Shown: piece after piece, positions 36,086 to 46,443 of the stretch
Position numbering within the stretch: the stretch's first letter is position 1
Layout of the letters: each line of letters starts with the position of its first letter
NCBI GenBank assembly: GCA_001557505.1
Contig: LSAX01000013.1
Location: forward strand, 186,001 to 250,000
Direction: 5' to 3'
Source of the DNA: Reticulascus tulasneorum
Taxonomy: Eukaryota; Ascomycota; Sordariomycetes; Glomerellales; Reticulascaceae
DNA length: 64,000 nt
The notes under the pieces: model-generated
What the model saw: the letters and a program-made list of their open reading frames with translations, nothing else
What the model was told of the DNA's origin: nothing
Database searches by the model: none
Translations under genes and position numbers: made by a program

Positions 36086-38765
36086 GATGGGCTTTGGCTT
36101 GAAGGCTAGAGCGGTATTTGAAAACTGGGTAGGTCTGTTGGAGCTTTGCTTATGTGTTTGGTATGGAAACTGAGGTTGTTGAGCTGGTTGGAGATGAACT
36201 TGAACTGGAACAGTTGGCCCTTATATAGTCGATCAAGACTCGTGAGCGGATTCTAATAAGGGAGTCGGCGAGACATCATTGGTCTAATCGACATGCTGGC
36301 AAACCTGTTTCGTCGGTTCTTTGCCTCCTTCTTGTCAATGCACACGGAGGAGAAAGGATTACACGACGCAGGCCACAAGACAGGAGAAGGGATGCTGAAC
36401 GTACGAAGTATCATCTCGCGAGGAGGCGCAACTTCGTCACGGCGATAACCTTGGCGACGTCAAAAAGAATACACACCATTACGGAACTTTCGGTAAGGCT
36501 GTGTGCCTAGGCGGGGAAGGTCATTCAGGGGGTGGCTGCCCATGAAGCTGGCAAACTTACCAGGCACCTGGTTGCAAGTCTGACCTCGTGGGAACCTCGT
36601 GGAATAGAAAACCCGATGGCAACCGCGTGGTGTTGACATGAGCAGCCTTATTCGTCCTAGAAGAGCCAGGACGTAGCTGTTCTTGGTAAATCAGCAATCC
36701 CAATAGGGTCATGCGGCATAAAGATTAGGTATGTTCGTCCGGAATCCGCCGTCCAATTGGCACTGGGCATAGAACGGATTTGAGCCTCGGGCGCCAGGAA
36801 CACATTCAACATGGTCCGGAAGAGTTACCGTGCGCTCGTCAGCCGGTCTCCGAGGGCGCCCGCATAGCAGTTTGCCTTGTGCAACCATCATCCACACCTA
36901 GATCCGCGTATGCACAAATGCTGACACAAAGTACCGCCCATGATTCGCCCAAATCGCTGAGAGCCCCCCAAATTCAGCGGCACACAATAGTTTCGATTTG
37001 TCAAAGAGGATTCCGGAGATACCAGATTTGAGTTTCCGTGGCTAGGATGCTCACATACTGCTCACGCATAGCGCAGACACGAGAACAATCGTAGAGGGCC
37101 CGCCGACAGATCCTACTCTTTCGGAGACATTGTATCACCCAAGGCTGGGTGGCTGTGTCTTCGGTTTCGAAAAGAAAGTCCAGCATTATCCAATGACATA
37201 GAATTGATTGATCACGTACAAAAAAGGCTTTGCGATGCTGATTTCCGATCGGATTCGAGATCCACTTAGTGTCCAATATTATCAGTAGAGAGCTGCCAGT
37301 ACTAGTCAAAGGAGCAATATGCTATATTATTGGGGTTTTCTACGACTATAACTGGTCTCCCAGCCTTGCCTAAAATCTTTTTAACAATCTTCTTGCATAG
37401 CAGTCTTTAACCAGCTAATAGATTACAAAGACACTGATGAAAACTCGTAGAAAGATAGGATGTCAGATAGCCGATTCTGACATCGTCACAAGACCATGGC
37501 AGGCGAGTATTTCCGGCGGACATAATCCACAGGGACTCGTTGAATCATAACGACAGACGTAACCTGTCTGATGCCTAATAGAGTGGCTCTCTTCCCCTCG
37601 GATCAAACGTAGTGGTGACGTCTGGTATACGCATACACAATGCATAAGACTCTGAGGATGTGCTTTTGTGTCTGCAGCTCCTCTACACCAACAAACCCAG
37701 TTACTATTCAAGACAAAGAAGACTTCTCCGGGCACAGTTTGCGGCGCAGCGCTTACACCGTGCATATTCACAGGTAGCCATATTCTATGCTGTCTGACTC
37801 GCAACCCTATGTTCGAATCAAGAAGCTGCGCCGCCTATGTTCATTATAACTGTACTACCTCGATCCGAGTCTCAGCTTCTTCCGTACTCCGCACATCTTC
37901 GCTGCAGCTTCCGTTTGGTATTACCATCTCTCAAGCGGACGAGAGGTTCCAGGAAGATGAAGGTTGCAATCCTCTTCGACGTATCATATCTCAGCTTAGC
38001 GGTGCCGCACTCAATGACCAATTCAGCAAAATAAGTGCAGCCGTCGTGCCAACCTCCATTAATCGGTTATATGGACCGGTGTGCCGCCGCTGAAGCTATA
38101 CGAACTATGCCACAACTCCGCATGGGATTGCGCATTGCAAAGCTCCGATCACATTTTCAGTTGATCTACATCAGTTCTTCAAGCAAGTATCTTAGCTTGG
38201 CAATTGCAGAGGGCCGACCCCTATTTGAACTCATCGGGCCTATTTGGTCTAGCGAGCGAATGTTAGTTCCTGATACGTCTTAGACTCCGGTACTGTTGCT
38301 GTTCCTTCGGCTGTTTATTTGACCGAATCTGACTCATGAACATGACCTGGTGCGGAATATGAGAGAGGCATCAACGATCCTCAAGCCTTGACAAGGCAGC
38401 CATCACTACTACTAGCATGACAAGATCACAGGTGCCGGTGGCTTTGTACGCCAATTGCCAAGATCATGTCGACCCCTGATACTCTTTATTAAATCCTCGG
38501 GAACTAGTAGCTAACCAATTCCCCAACACTATTTTAACCCAATAACCGTTCAAACAAAGATTTGCCTACGAAACACCAACTCATTAATCCCCGTACAATA
38601 CACCAAATTCAGAATGCTAACCGGAAAAGTCTTAGGTAGAAATGGGTGATCTTTCACAACTTATCCTTTTTGGTGCCTTCTTACATGAAGGCGCGACCAC
38701 TTTTGTCGGCAGACCAGCCCAATGTAAGCACTATTCGCATCAACTTGTCCTCCGTCGTCTTCCCA
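36086..38765. other. Intergenic region, 2.7 kb
   Basis: No gene supported. The first 200 bp hold the promoter of the DUF4360-like gene. The rest has only short unsupported open frames. Confidence 0.35.
36230..36237 (-). promoter_or_regulatory. TATA box of DUF4360-like gene
   Basis: TATATAAG on the minus strand, 145 bp upstream of the ATG at 36085. Confidence 0.5.
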
Positions 38766-39398
38766 TCAGTGCACTACAACAAAGAAACCCACAGGACATC
38801 CTCCATCCCCATCAGCCGATGTCTGTTCCCACTCCAACCCCGTATCTTCGCTGCATAATGCCCCGCTAACCGTCTGACCACCACTGCCCGGCAGAATGAG
38901 ACACGGAAGATCGGCAATCGTGTATGTATTCCCAGGCACCATAACTGGCGGTGGGAATGGCGGGCTCGGGCCCGGCACGGGTTGGTTATTGTATGTCGTC
39001 TCCTCGTCCGCGCCGAACCCGGTCAGGTATCCCGTGAAGGTGAAATGACCCGGGCCGGAGAATGCGACGTGCCTTGGTGCCGCTTGCTCGGGCGTAGGGA
39101 AGGAGAAACTCAATGTGCAGGTTTTGAGCAGCGTTAGCTCTCCGTCGATTTCGTCTGGGATCAGAAGGTCGACGATGGTGCACAAGTCTCCGGGAGTGAC
39201 GACACCAACCGGAACGAAGCCGTAGGCGGTGTCTGGCGACGACTCGGAAATAGGCACGAGGCCATATGGAGAGATGGTACCGGGGCCGGTTGGGTATTCA
39301 CTGCCGGCGGGACAGGTAGCTCTAGAGTAGAGTGGCGATCGCAGGGCCATCGCGGCAGAGAGTAGTGCCATAACAGCAACGAAGGGTTGAGTTTTCAT
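38766..39398 (-). CDS. But2-like secreted protein
   Basis: Single exon of 210 residues, started at the ATG 39398 because it opens a signal peptide (MKTQPFVAVMALLSAAMAL). In-frame upstream codons would bury that peptide. The body shows TISPYGLVPISESSPDTAYG, LCTIVDLLIPDEI, KTCTLSFSFPTPEQA and FSGPGHFTFTGYL, matching the ubiquitin 3-binding protein But2 C-terminal domain pattern (PF09792) common in secreted fungal proteins. A Pro-rich spacer and a Cys-containing tail follow. The name comes from a yeast protein. Nothing suggests ubiquitin binding for a secreted member. Confidence 0.75.
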   Translation of the reverse strand: MKTQPFVAVMALLSAAMALRSPLYSRATCPAGSEYPTGPGTISPYGLVPISESSPDTAYGFVPVGVVTPGDLCTIVDLLIPDEIDGELTLLKTCTLSFSFPTPEQAAPRHVAFSGPGHFTFTGYLTGFGADEETTYNNQPVPGPSPPFPPPVMVPGNTYTIADLPCLILPGSGGQTVSGALCSEDTGLEWEQTSADGDGGCPVGFFVVVH

Positions 39399-40469
39399 CT
39401 TGAGCGATCTTTGCAAGGAAACTCTTGATAATCGGCAGAATATTAATCTAAATAGATCGTCGAGATGTCCGCTATAGATAGCCAAGAGAACCCCATAACC
39501 ACTTGTGTTAAAACTTGGGTACCGGCTTATTTATCTTCTGGTAATCCATGCCCATTCCTTGCAACAGACCCAACGCCACCTCTGCCTTCTAGTAGCCAAA
39601 AACATCTACGCTAATTCTATACTGAACTGACAAGTTACACGACTTCCCTGTGACAGCACGTCCTCTCGTCTCACGGACGACACTGTAACCCTGCGACCAC
39701 GAATACAACGGCTGAGAAGCTCTAGGCATGTTGTGTTGCCGTGACATTTGAGGTGGATTTCCCCAGCTTTTCACCGAACCCGGCAGGCCTTGCGGATTTC
39801 ATTCGTGCGCGCTCAGCTCCCTGGCCTTTCGGTCGCCGAAAAGTTGGTGAAGATCGGCCGGCTCACGCCGAATTGCTGGCAACGATCGGCATGCAGCCGC
39901 TGACCGGGGTTGCAGTTGACACCACCCAGAGGCGGAATGATGTCAACCAAGCGCCAGGTTTAGCAGCCCTGGCGCAACCCACCACCAAGCCACGCATTTT
40001 AATTCACTACATAATTACCGTTGTGCCGTGCCCTAGCTGAGAGGTCCGGCCAAATTTCGGTTCATTGTTTGCGCTTCGTCCTCTCACATCGTGAAGCTAC
40101 CACCTACTACCAGGGCTGTCTTTTGGCTTCGCGGGTCGGGTACCTCGGTGATAATCTTGCGATCACTTTTGCATTGTGAATGGCTAGGTCTTTGGATTCG
40201 CCAAAAGGCTAGGCAGCTGGGCTTACACGTCATGTGGTCATCACGCACCTGGAGCCTCACTTCGTAATCATCAAGCATCGCTACAATGCACGTGGGGCAG
40301 TTGGCTTGTCTCTGGAGTCAATTCTCTTTAATGTTTATATATCGCCCCGAGCTAGGAAGGAGGTACTTCCTCTAGACCAGAGGAATCACCGGCGATGCAT
40401 GGGTCTGTTTGCGCTCGGCTCCATCTCGCTGGCTATCCTTCGACCTCCTAGTTACACTCAAGTTTACCC
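39399..40469. other. Intergenic region, 1.1 kb
   Basis: No supported gene or repeat. It holds the promoter of the But2-like gene and the 3' flank of the DUF1993 gene. Confidence 0.4.
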
Positions 40470-41039
40470 TCACGAGATGTACGGGTCCCTGAATGCGCCG
40501 AGGTAATCAGGCTTGCCGAGAGTAATGCCCTTAGATCTAAGGATGGCGTATGCAGTCGTGACGTGGAAGAAGAAGTTAGGTATGCCATGAGCCAAGAGAA
40601 AGGCGGATGCTGGCACACGGATAATCTTGCCTCCGCTTACACGCAGATCTACCTCCTTGTCCTCGAGACCGTTAACAGACTCGGGGGTAACGGCCTCAAG
40701 AACCTGCAGGGTGTCCTTGACCCGCGCAATCAGCTCCGGCAAGGTCTTCTCATCGTCCGCCCAAGACTTGGGATTTTTGCCGGTCAGGTTTTCGATCGTT
40801 CTCTTTGCTGTATTGGAGGCGACCTGGATCTGGAAGGACAGGGGCAGCATGTCCTCATAGAGTTTGGCCGACTATTAAATATCAATGATAATACTAATTA
40901 TCAATTAAATAATTAAACAACTCACTGGGAGGGATTCTGCATCTGGGGACTCAGAGGCTTTGGTGAGTATGTGGAGTAAGGTGTTGAATCCGCGGATATA
41001 GAGCACAATGCTACTATCATAGATGGTGATGGGAGCCAT
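40470..41039 (-). CDS. DUF1993 family protein
   Basis: Two exons (41039-40926, 40871-40470; 54-nt AT-rich intron) encode 171 residues. The N-terminus IYDSSIVLYIRGFNTLLHIL followed by YEDMLPLSFQIQVASNTAKR, LIARVKDTLQVLEAV and FFFHVTTAYAILRSKGI, then a C-terminal GKPDYLGAF, match DUF1993 (PF09351). This is a four-helix DinB-like protein of unknown function. It is cytosolic by appearance. A TATA sequence lies 132-138 bp upstream. Confidence 0.88.
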
Positions 41040-41849
41040 AGTGTTGTTATGAATTGTATCAGACAAATTGAGCAAAGGTTGGATAGTTGAATGTCGGAAT
41101 TTGCTCACTGTGAAGCCTGGGCAATATGTGGAGTCGGGCTGAAGGGAGGCACCTCGTGGAGAAGCCTCATTATATAAGGCCTCATTATACAAAAGGCAGC
41201 TTAGAAATCAAGATCCAGGTTTTGGGCGGGTTTCAGAATAAAACGGATTAGGGTTAAACTGCCCCTTAGCCTGCATAGCCAAAGCAGCAGTCAATTACGC
41301 CCTGCTCGCCGCCAGCCACGATCTTTGTTGCCGAGCACGGGGGAGTGGACCGAAAGTAAGTTTCGTCTGCAGGTCGCAATTAATTCTTGGCGCGGTTGCC
41401 GATAATACGGCTATTCTTCGCCGATTTGCTCCACCTCGGCGGGGTAAATGACTCGCCGCAGCTTGTAGCCTTTTGCTGGTTACGATGAACGTTATGCGAA
41501 CTGACTTATACGACCAATATAACGATGTTAGGTATGTGGGAAACTTGATTCCCAACGAGAATTGCCGTATCTAGCTATTTGCAGACGCTGTGCAGCACAG
41601 GGGCCATGTGCTTATCCCTTCAACTGTGAGAAGACCTCCAATGCACCAAGCTGGGAGACAGCCCAATCAAATCGGCCCCTCGGGTTTATAGCGCTTCAGG
41701 CCACTAACGTGCCTGTAAACCCAAGATCAAACACAGCGCTTTAATTAGGATCTTACATCGCAAATGCTTCATAAAATTTGAGTTCTGGAGCCTCAATACA
41801 TGTCAATCCTAATTACATCGACCGCATTGGTTGCGATCGTCTTCCCGAA
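41040..41849. other. Intergenic region, 0.8 kb
   Basis: Promoter of the DUF1993 gene and 3' flank of the SDR gene. Nothing else seen. Confidence 0.4.
41171..41177 (-). promoter_or_regulatory. TATA box of DUF1993 gene
   Basis: TTATATA on the minus strand, within a short direct duplication of CCTCATTATA on the plus strand, upstream of the ATG at 41039. Confidence 0.45.
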
Positions 41850-43022
41850 TCAATCCTTCATGCTGTCTAGTATTCTTTGAACTCCAGCAAACTCAAACTC
41901 TGCCATCGTCTCTTTCCACAACCGCTGTCCCATCGCCTCTCCCTCCGATGTGTATGCAAATGCGGCAAACCTGAGTCAATAATCATTAGTCACTCGGTAC
42001 AACGTATTGACATTTGCAAAATGATTAAAGATAGAGAGATACCACCAACCAATCTCAACAAGACCAACACCAGGCTTGGGACAGTGAAGAAACGAAGTAG
42101 AAGGAGCTTACGGTGAGATTTTCCAATCCGCGACATTGCATCCATGCGTCTCCTTCCCACGGACGACCGCCGCATCGACATATGTGGACGCGCCTGCGGA
42201 CACGGTTCGTCCGAAGACCGCCTTGAAGCAGTAGAAAAATGCACGCACGGGCAATGGTGCGAAGCCCTGCAAGTTTGTACCCTTGACCAGCCCCGGATCG
42301 ACGAGGTTGATGATGACATTGTCTGCGTTGACATAGCGCACCAGATTGATAATGAAAAGATGACCCAACAGCTTGCTGACGGCGTAGCGCTCAACAGAGC
42401 TCCAAGGCCGCGTTTTGTCATCGAGACCGGATAGAATCGAGTTGTCTTTGGATTCGGAGATCTTGGCACCGCGTGCCGTACCAGATCCGACGATGGTCAG
42501 CCTGCCGGGGCTACCCGGAGACGACTTGGCCTTGAGAACCGGCAGGAGAAGAACGGCAAGAAGCATGGTGGAGAGGTAATTCACCTGCACATATTTCTCG
42601 TGGCCCGTGCTGGGGACGAGGTTGTAGTCGGCCGTCTGCATAGCCGCATTCAGGATGGCTATATCTAGGCGAGGGAGCTCGCCGTCGGCGCGGTGAGCAA
42701 AAGCTTGGATGGAGTCGTATGATTCCATTTCGAGGTACCAGACCTGTATGTTGGCCTTGGGGTACTCAACGCGGAGCTTGGATGCAACTTGGTCGCCCTT
42801 CTCCGTTGATCGCGCGGCGATGACCAGGCCTGATAGGCCGAAGGACAGAAACTGGCGAGATGCCTCGAGCCCAAGACCGCTGGTGGAACCCGTTACGATG
42901 GCGACTTTGCCGTCAAGATTGGTCTCCTTGGGAGGCCACCGAACCGAGGCATGGAACTGCGAGTTGAGAAACATAGAGCCAGGACTCTCCTTAGGCGGGC
43001 CGAGATTGAAGGATGCTGACAT
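41850..43022 (-). CDS. Short-chain dehydrogenase/reductase (SDR)
   Basis: Two exons (43022-42112, 41970-41850; 141-nt intron) give 343 residues. The NAD(P)-binding TGSTSGLG glycine motif is at about residues 44-51. An LNAAM variant of the NAG motif follows. Catalytic Ser lies in LTIVGSGTARG, and Tyr and Lys lie in RYAVSKLLG. After the core comes a PGLVKG loop and a C-terminal extension (FAYTSEGEAMGQRLWKETM) resolved by the second exon. The pattern is the retinol dehydrogenase-like fungal SDR subgroup often found in secondary metabolism. No backbone enzyme is nearby. The substrate is unknown. Confidence 0.9.
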
Positions 43023-43665
43023 GACGATGATTGACCAGGTTGATCGACAGAGGGATTGAGGAGAGTATGAAGAAAGTTCACGGCAAACAATTCTTTAATA
43101 GCAAAGAGGGAAGGCTTGTCTCCGTCGCTTTGACAGTGAAATTGTGTCTGAATGTTTGTCTAATAGGAGAAGCAGTTTGATGTGCCTGGCTGGACTGCTT
43201 ACGCACAGGACTTATAAGGTCAGCGCCTGGACATCTGAATGGACACGACATGTCGCTTATACACTGCCGGGCAGTTCCTCGAGTCCGATATGTCCGTCTC
43301 GTTGATCAGTAAACTCTGCAAATGAGCAGAGAAGAAACAAGCATCCCACTTCATGCATGGCTGCTCTCGCTACGGTGGATCCCCTTGGACACACTACTGC
43401 GAGAGACCGTGACGGAAGAGGCAATCAGATGGCCGCTAAACTGTATTTGGAGTACAATCTGGGCTTGGCATTCGGGCCCAAGCGCCTCATCGGTGCTAAC
43501 GTTACGAAGCATCTAGCCTACGTCCCGACATCACATTCATTCTCCATTTCGTTCCCTTTGTCTTTTGCCCTTTGCCTGTACCTCTTCACCGCGCATCACG
43601 AGCCACCGGATGAGTAAAGACTCCGAGCTTCCGATCCGTTAGCCACTCTCGCTACCGATGTGAGA
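43023..43665. other. Divergent promoter region
   Basis: Lies between the SDR (minus) and a regulator gene (plus). A TTATAAG element at 43211-43218 may be the SDR TATA box. A shared promoter is possible. Confidence 0.4.
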
Positions 43666-45184
43666 ATGCTAAGCACTAAACCACCTGACGACACCGTGCC
43701 ATGGATAGTCACCACCCCGGTGGGGCAGTCTGTCGAAGACAAGCGCAAACTCATCCGCAGTCATGTCATGCGCGGCAAGAACCGCAAGAAGCCGCCGTCG
43801 AAGCCCTTGTCATGGATTAGCGGTGGTAAAGTAAATGATACAATTAATGAAAATATGGAAAATGGCCCCTCTATCCCCGCTAGAGTCGGCTGCGAGTTCT
43901 CCTTCACGGCTTTCCCGGCCGAGATGAGCCCGGATACGCTCGAAACCATTTGGAACTGTGAGCGACTACTCCCCTACCAGTGAAACTTTCGTAACATGCC
44001 TTCTGTCATGACTAACTCCCTGCAAGTCAAACACGCAATGTTCCCCCGCGGGTTCGGCCTGGCCTCCGACCAAACCGAGTCATCATGGTTCGAGCCTATA
44101 TGTCGCGATGCGGCTTGTCTCCACTTCACCATTTTCATAACAAAATCTTACATAGACCATGTCCACGGGCAGAAGACCAGCATGGCCGCTTTGGCTCATT
44201 TTGTCACGGCCTTGGCTATCCTCCAACAGCGCCTGGCTACTAACGATAGCGAGCTTTCCATCTCCGACTCAACTATCTTGGTTGTCATCGGCCTTACCAT
44301 GGCGGCAACTGCCATAGGCGATCTTGAGAATGCCACAAAGCATGTCAAGGGCATGCATAAGATGGTAATGCTACGAGGGGGCCTTTCGGCGTTTAGGGGG
44401 AATACGCAATTAGAACCCAAGATTTTCAGGCAAGTTGAACCTGACTTCTTGCATTGCGTGAATGCTATTACTGATCCTATATAGTGCTGATCTTGGAGTG
44501 GCCCTCAGCACGGGATGCGGGACACTGTTCTTCTCCGACGGCGTCTCGTGGGACTCCTACATTACCACGCAGGGAACCGCGTCTATCCCGAGGGCTCATG
44601 ATCCAGATACAGATTCCCGAATTCTCGCCCCCGACCTTGACAGTCTCTTTGATGGCTTGGATTTCCGCCTCCGCCTCGTCTGGAGTGACCTCTCCGAGTT
44701 TGTTCGAGCCGCCAACATCGTGGCACAGTGTAGAATGACTATCGACAGCACACTCTACCACGAGGTCATGGTCTCGATCCATTACCGTCTCGTCTGCCTC
44801 CGCTTTGACACGGAAGACGCGAATGAGATTATCCGGCTTGCACTGCTAGCGTTTGCTAGTACCATTTACCTTCAGTGGCGCGGAGTAAAGACTCGTTACG
44901 AGTATCTAGCTCAGTCTCTTAAAAGCGCCTTGTGTCTCTTCAAGCATGCAGGTAGGGCTATTTCAGCTCAGCTTGCTCTCTGGCTACACGTCATCAGCAT
45001 TGTTTCCGTTTTCAACGAGGATGAGCAAGCTTGCTTTGAACCTGCTCTGGGGGAGATACTGCAGGCCATGAAGCTAAAGTCGTGGAGTGAAGTTAGAATA
45101 TCGTTGAAGTCCGTTATCTGGTTGAACGCGCTGCATGATCCTCCTGCAAAGAAGATAGTGGAAGCAGCGTTGGCCCTCGTTTGA
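43666..45184 (+). CDS. Fungal_trans_2-type regulator without zinc cluster
   Basis: Three exons (43666-43957, 44027-44429, 44485-45184) give 464 residues. The N-terminal stretch PWIVTTPVGQSVEDKRKL then IRSHVMRGKNRKK is the conserved basic lead motif of the fungal-specific transcription factor family often annotated DUF3468/PF11951. It continues with FKHAMFPRGFGLASD and a helical middle region (TKHVKGMHKMVMLRGGLSAF). No Zn2Cys6 motif is encoded. Intron 2 (44430-44484) uses a GC donor (AG|GCAAGT), needed to avoid a stop and join KIFR-SADLGVAL. Divergent from the SDR, it might regulate it, but this is only context. Confidence 0.8.
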
Positions 45185-46443
45185 TGAGACATGGAAATCA
45201 AAGTTTAGCCCTACACTGGCAACACGGTATACTGCACTAAGGAGCCCGATATCACTACCTATTTCATGCACGACGAAAGCCAATGGGGGTAAGATCATAC
45301 ACTCCCTGCATAGTTGTTGAACGGTGTGTTGCGTCTCCCGAATGTCGCTCTCGTCAATCCTTGCTGACCACACCACTCACTTGCCGCTTTTGCTCAGGCA
45401 ATAGCCATGACATCACCAGGGATATGACTGAGATTGGCCTAGACTGGATGGACAGTGCTATAAATACCTGGAGTTCAGAAGATAAAAGTCGTTAAGTTTT
45501 CGGAAGAGAAATGTTTAGGCCATAGCTGGGCCTAAAACTGGGACTACCGAGGAGCACATAAATACACGCCTACTCACCTTGAGAATCTGTTTGCAGAGTC
45601 TAGTTTATAGCAATATCCACTATTAGCTTCTTAATAGCGCTACTGTAAGGGATTAGCACGGAAATCTATACTGGTATGCAGTTTCTTACACACAGCCATT
45701 CTAGCATTCCGATACATACGAAAAGGACTCAGTAAAGAGGAGAGTCCGAACCGCATGACCCCAAGAGGAGACCATCCCGCTATACACAAGGTTAGATCAT
45801 AATGTCTCACCCAAACCATAACTATTAAGGAGCCAAAGCCCTTGCCATCGATATGTGATATTCGACACTACCACTAGGTCACCATCACGTACTATTATAA
45901 TGTAGGCCATCACATCATGTACTAGTATATTTTAGGCCATTCAATCGTGTGTCATCCTAACTTCTAAACTAGGGCGTTCCAGAGCCTAATTATATTTGCA
46001 TGTTCTGTGTATCAAATTCAGGATCTCTTGGCCTATGATTTAGGCCATGTTTCATAATGCCTAGAACACAGACACAGCAGAGGCGCAAACGTAATATGTT
46101 AGCCCACTTCTGCAAATGTTATTAATCCGTTGAGTAAGGCGTAAACCACTCTCGCGGAAACAACCTCTGGATCGTAGCCCTGATAGGATGATTACGGGCT
46201 GCAGGCCTAACAACGATAACGGCAGCTTTGCACCGAGTTCAAGACATATGGGGGAGGGTCCAGCACAGCGCTTCACGGCTTTGTTAACCTAAGCTAGGAG
46301 TAAGAAGAGCCGGCCGAAAACTACCCGCTCCGTAGCAGTGATTTATGCGTCGTCTTTCCAGTCGCTTGACCATGATTTTAGGATAGCAGCAGCTGAAGAG
46401 ATGGAATCGATTGATACATTATCAATCACAGCAATCAAGACTA
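45185..46443. other. Intergenic region, 1.3 kb
   Basis: No supported gene. Positions 45880-46050 are AT-rich with three TAGGCCAT copies inside imperfect repeats of about 30 bp. They could be remnants of an element, but no transposase is legible. Confidence 0.35.

Noticed and set aside
40470..45184. Secondary-metabolite cluster (DUF1993, SDR, regulator)
   Set aside because: No polyketide synthase, NRPS, terpene cyclase or other backbone enzyme in or near the region.
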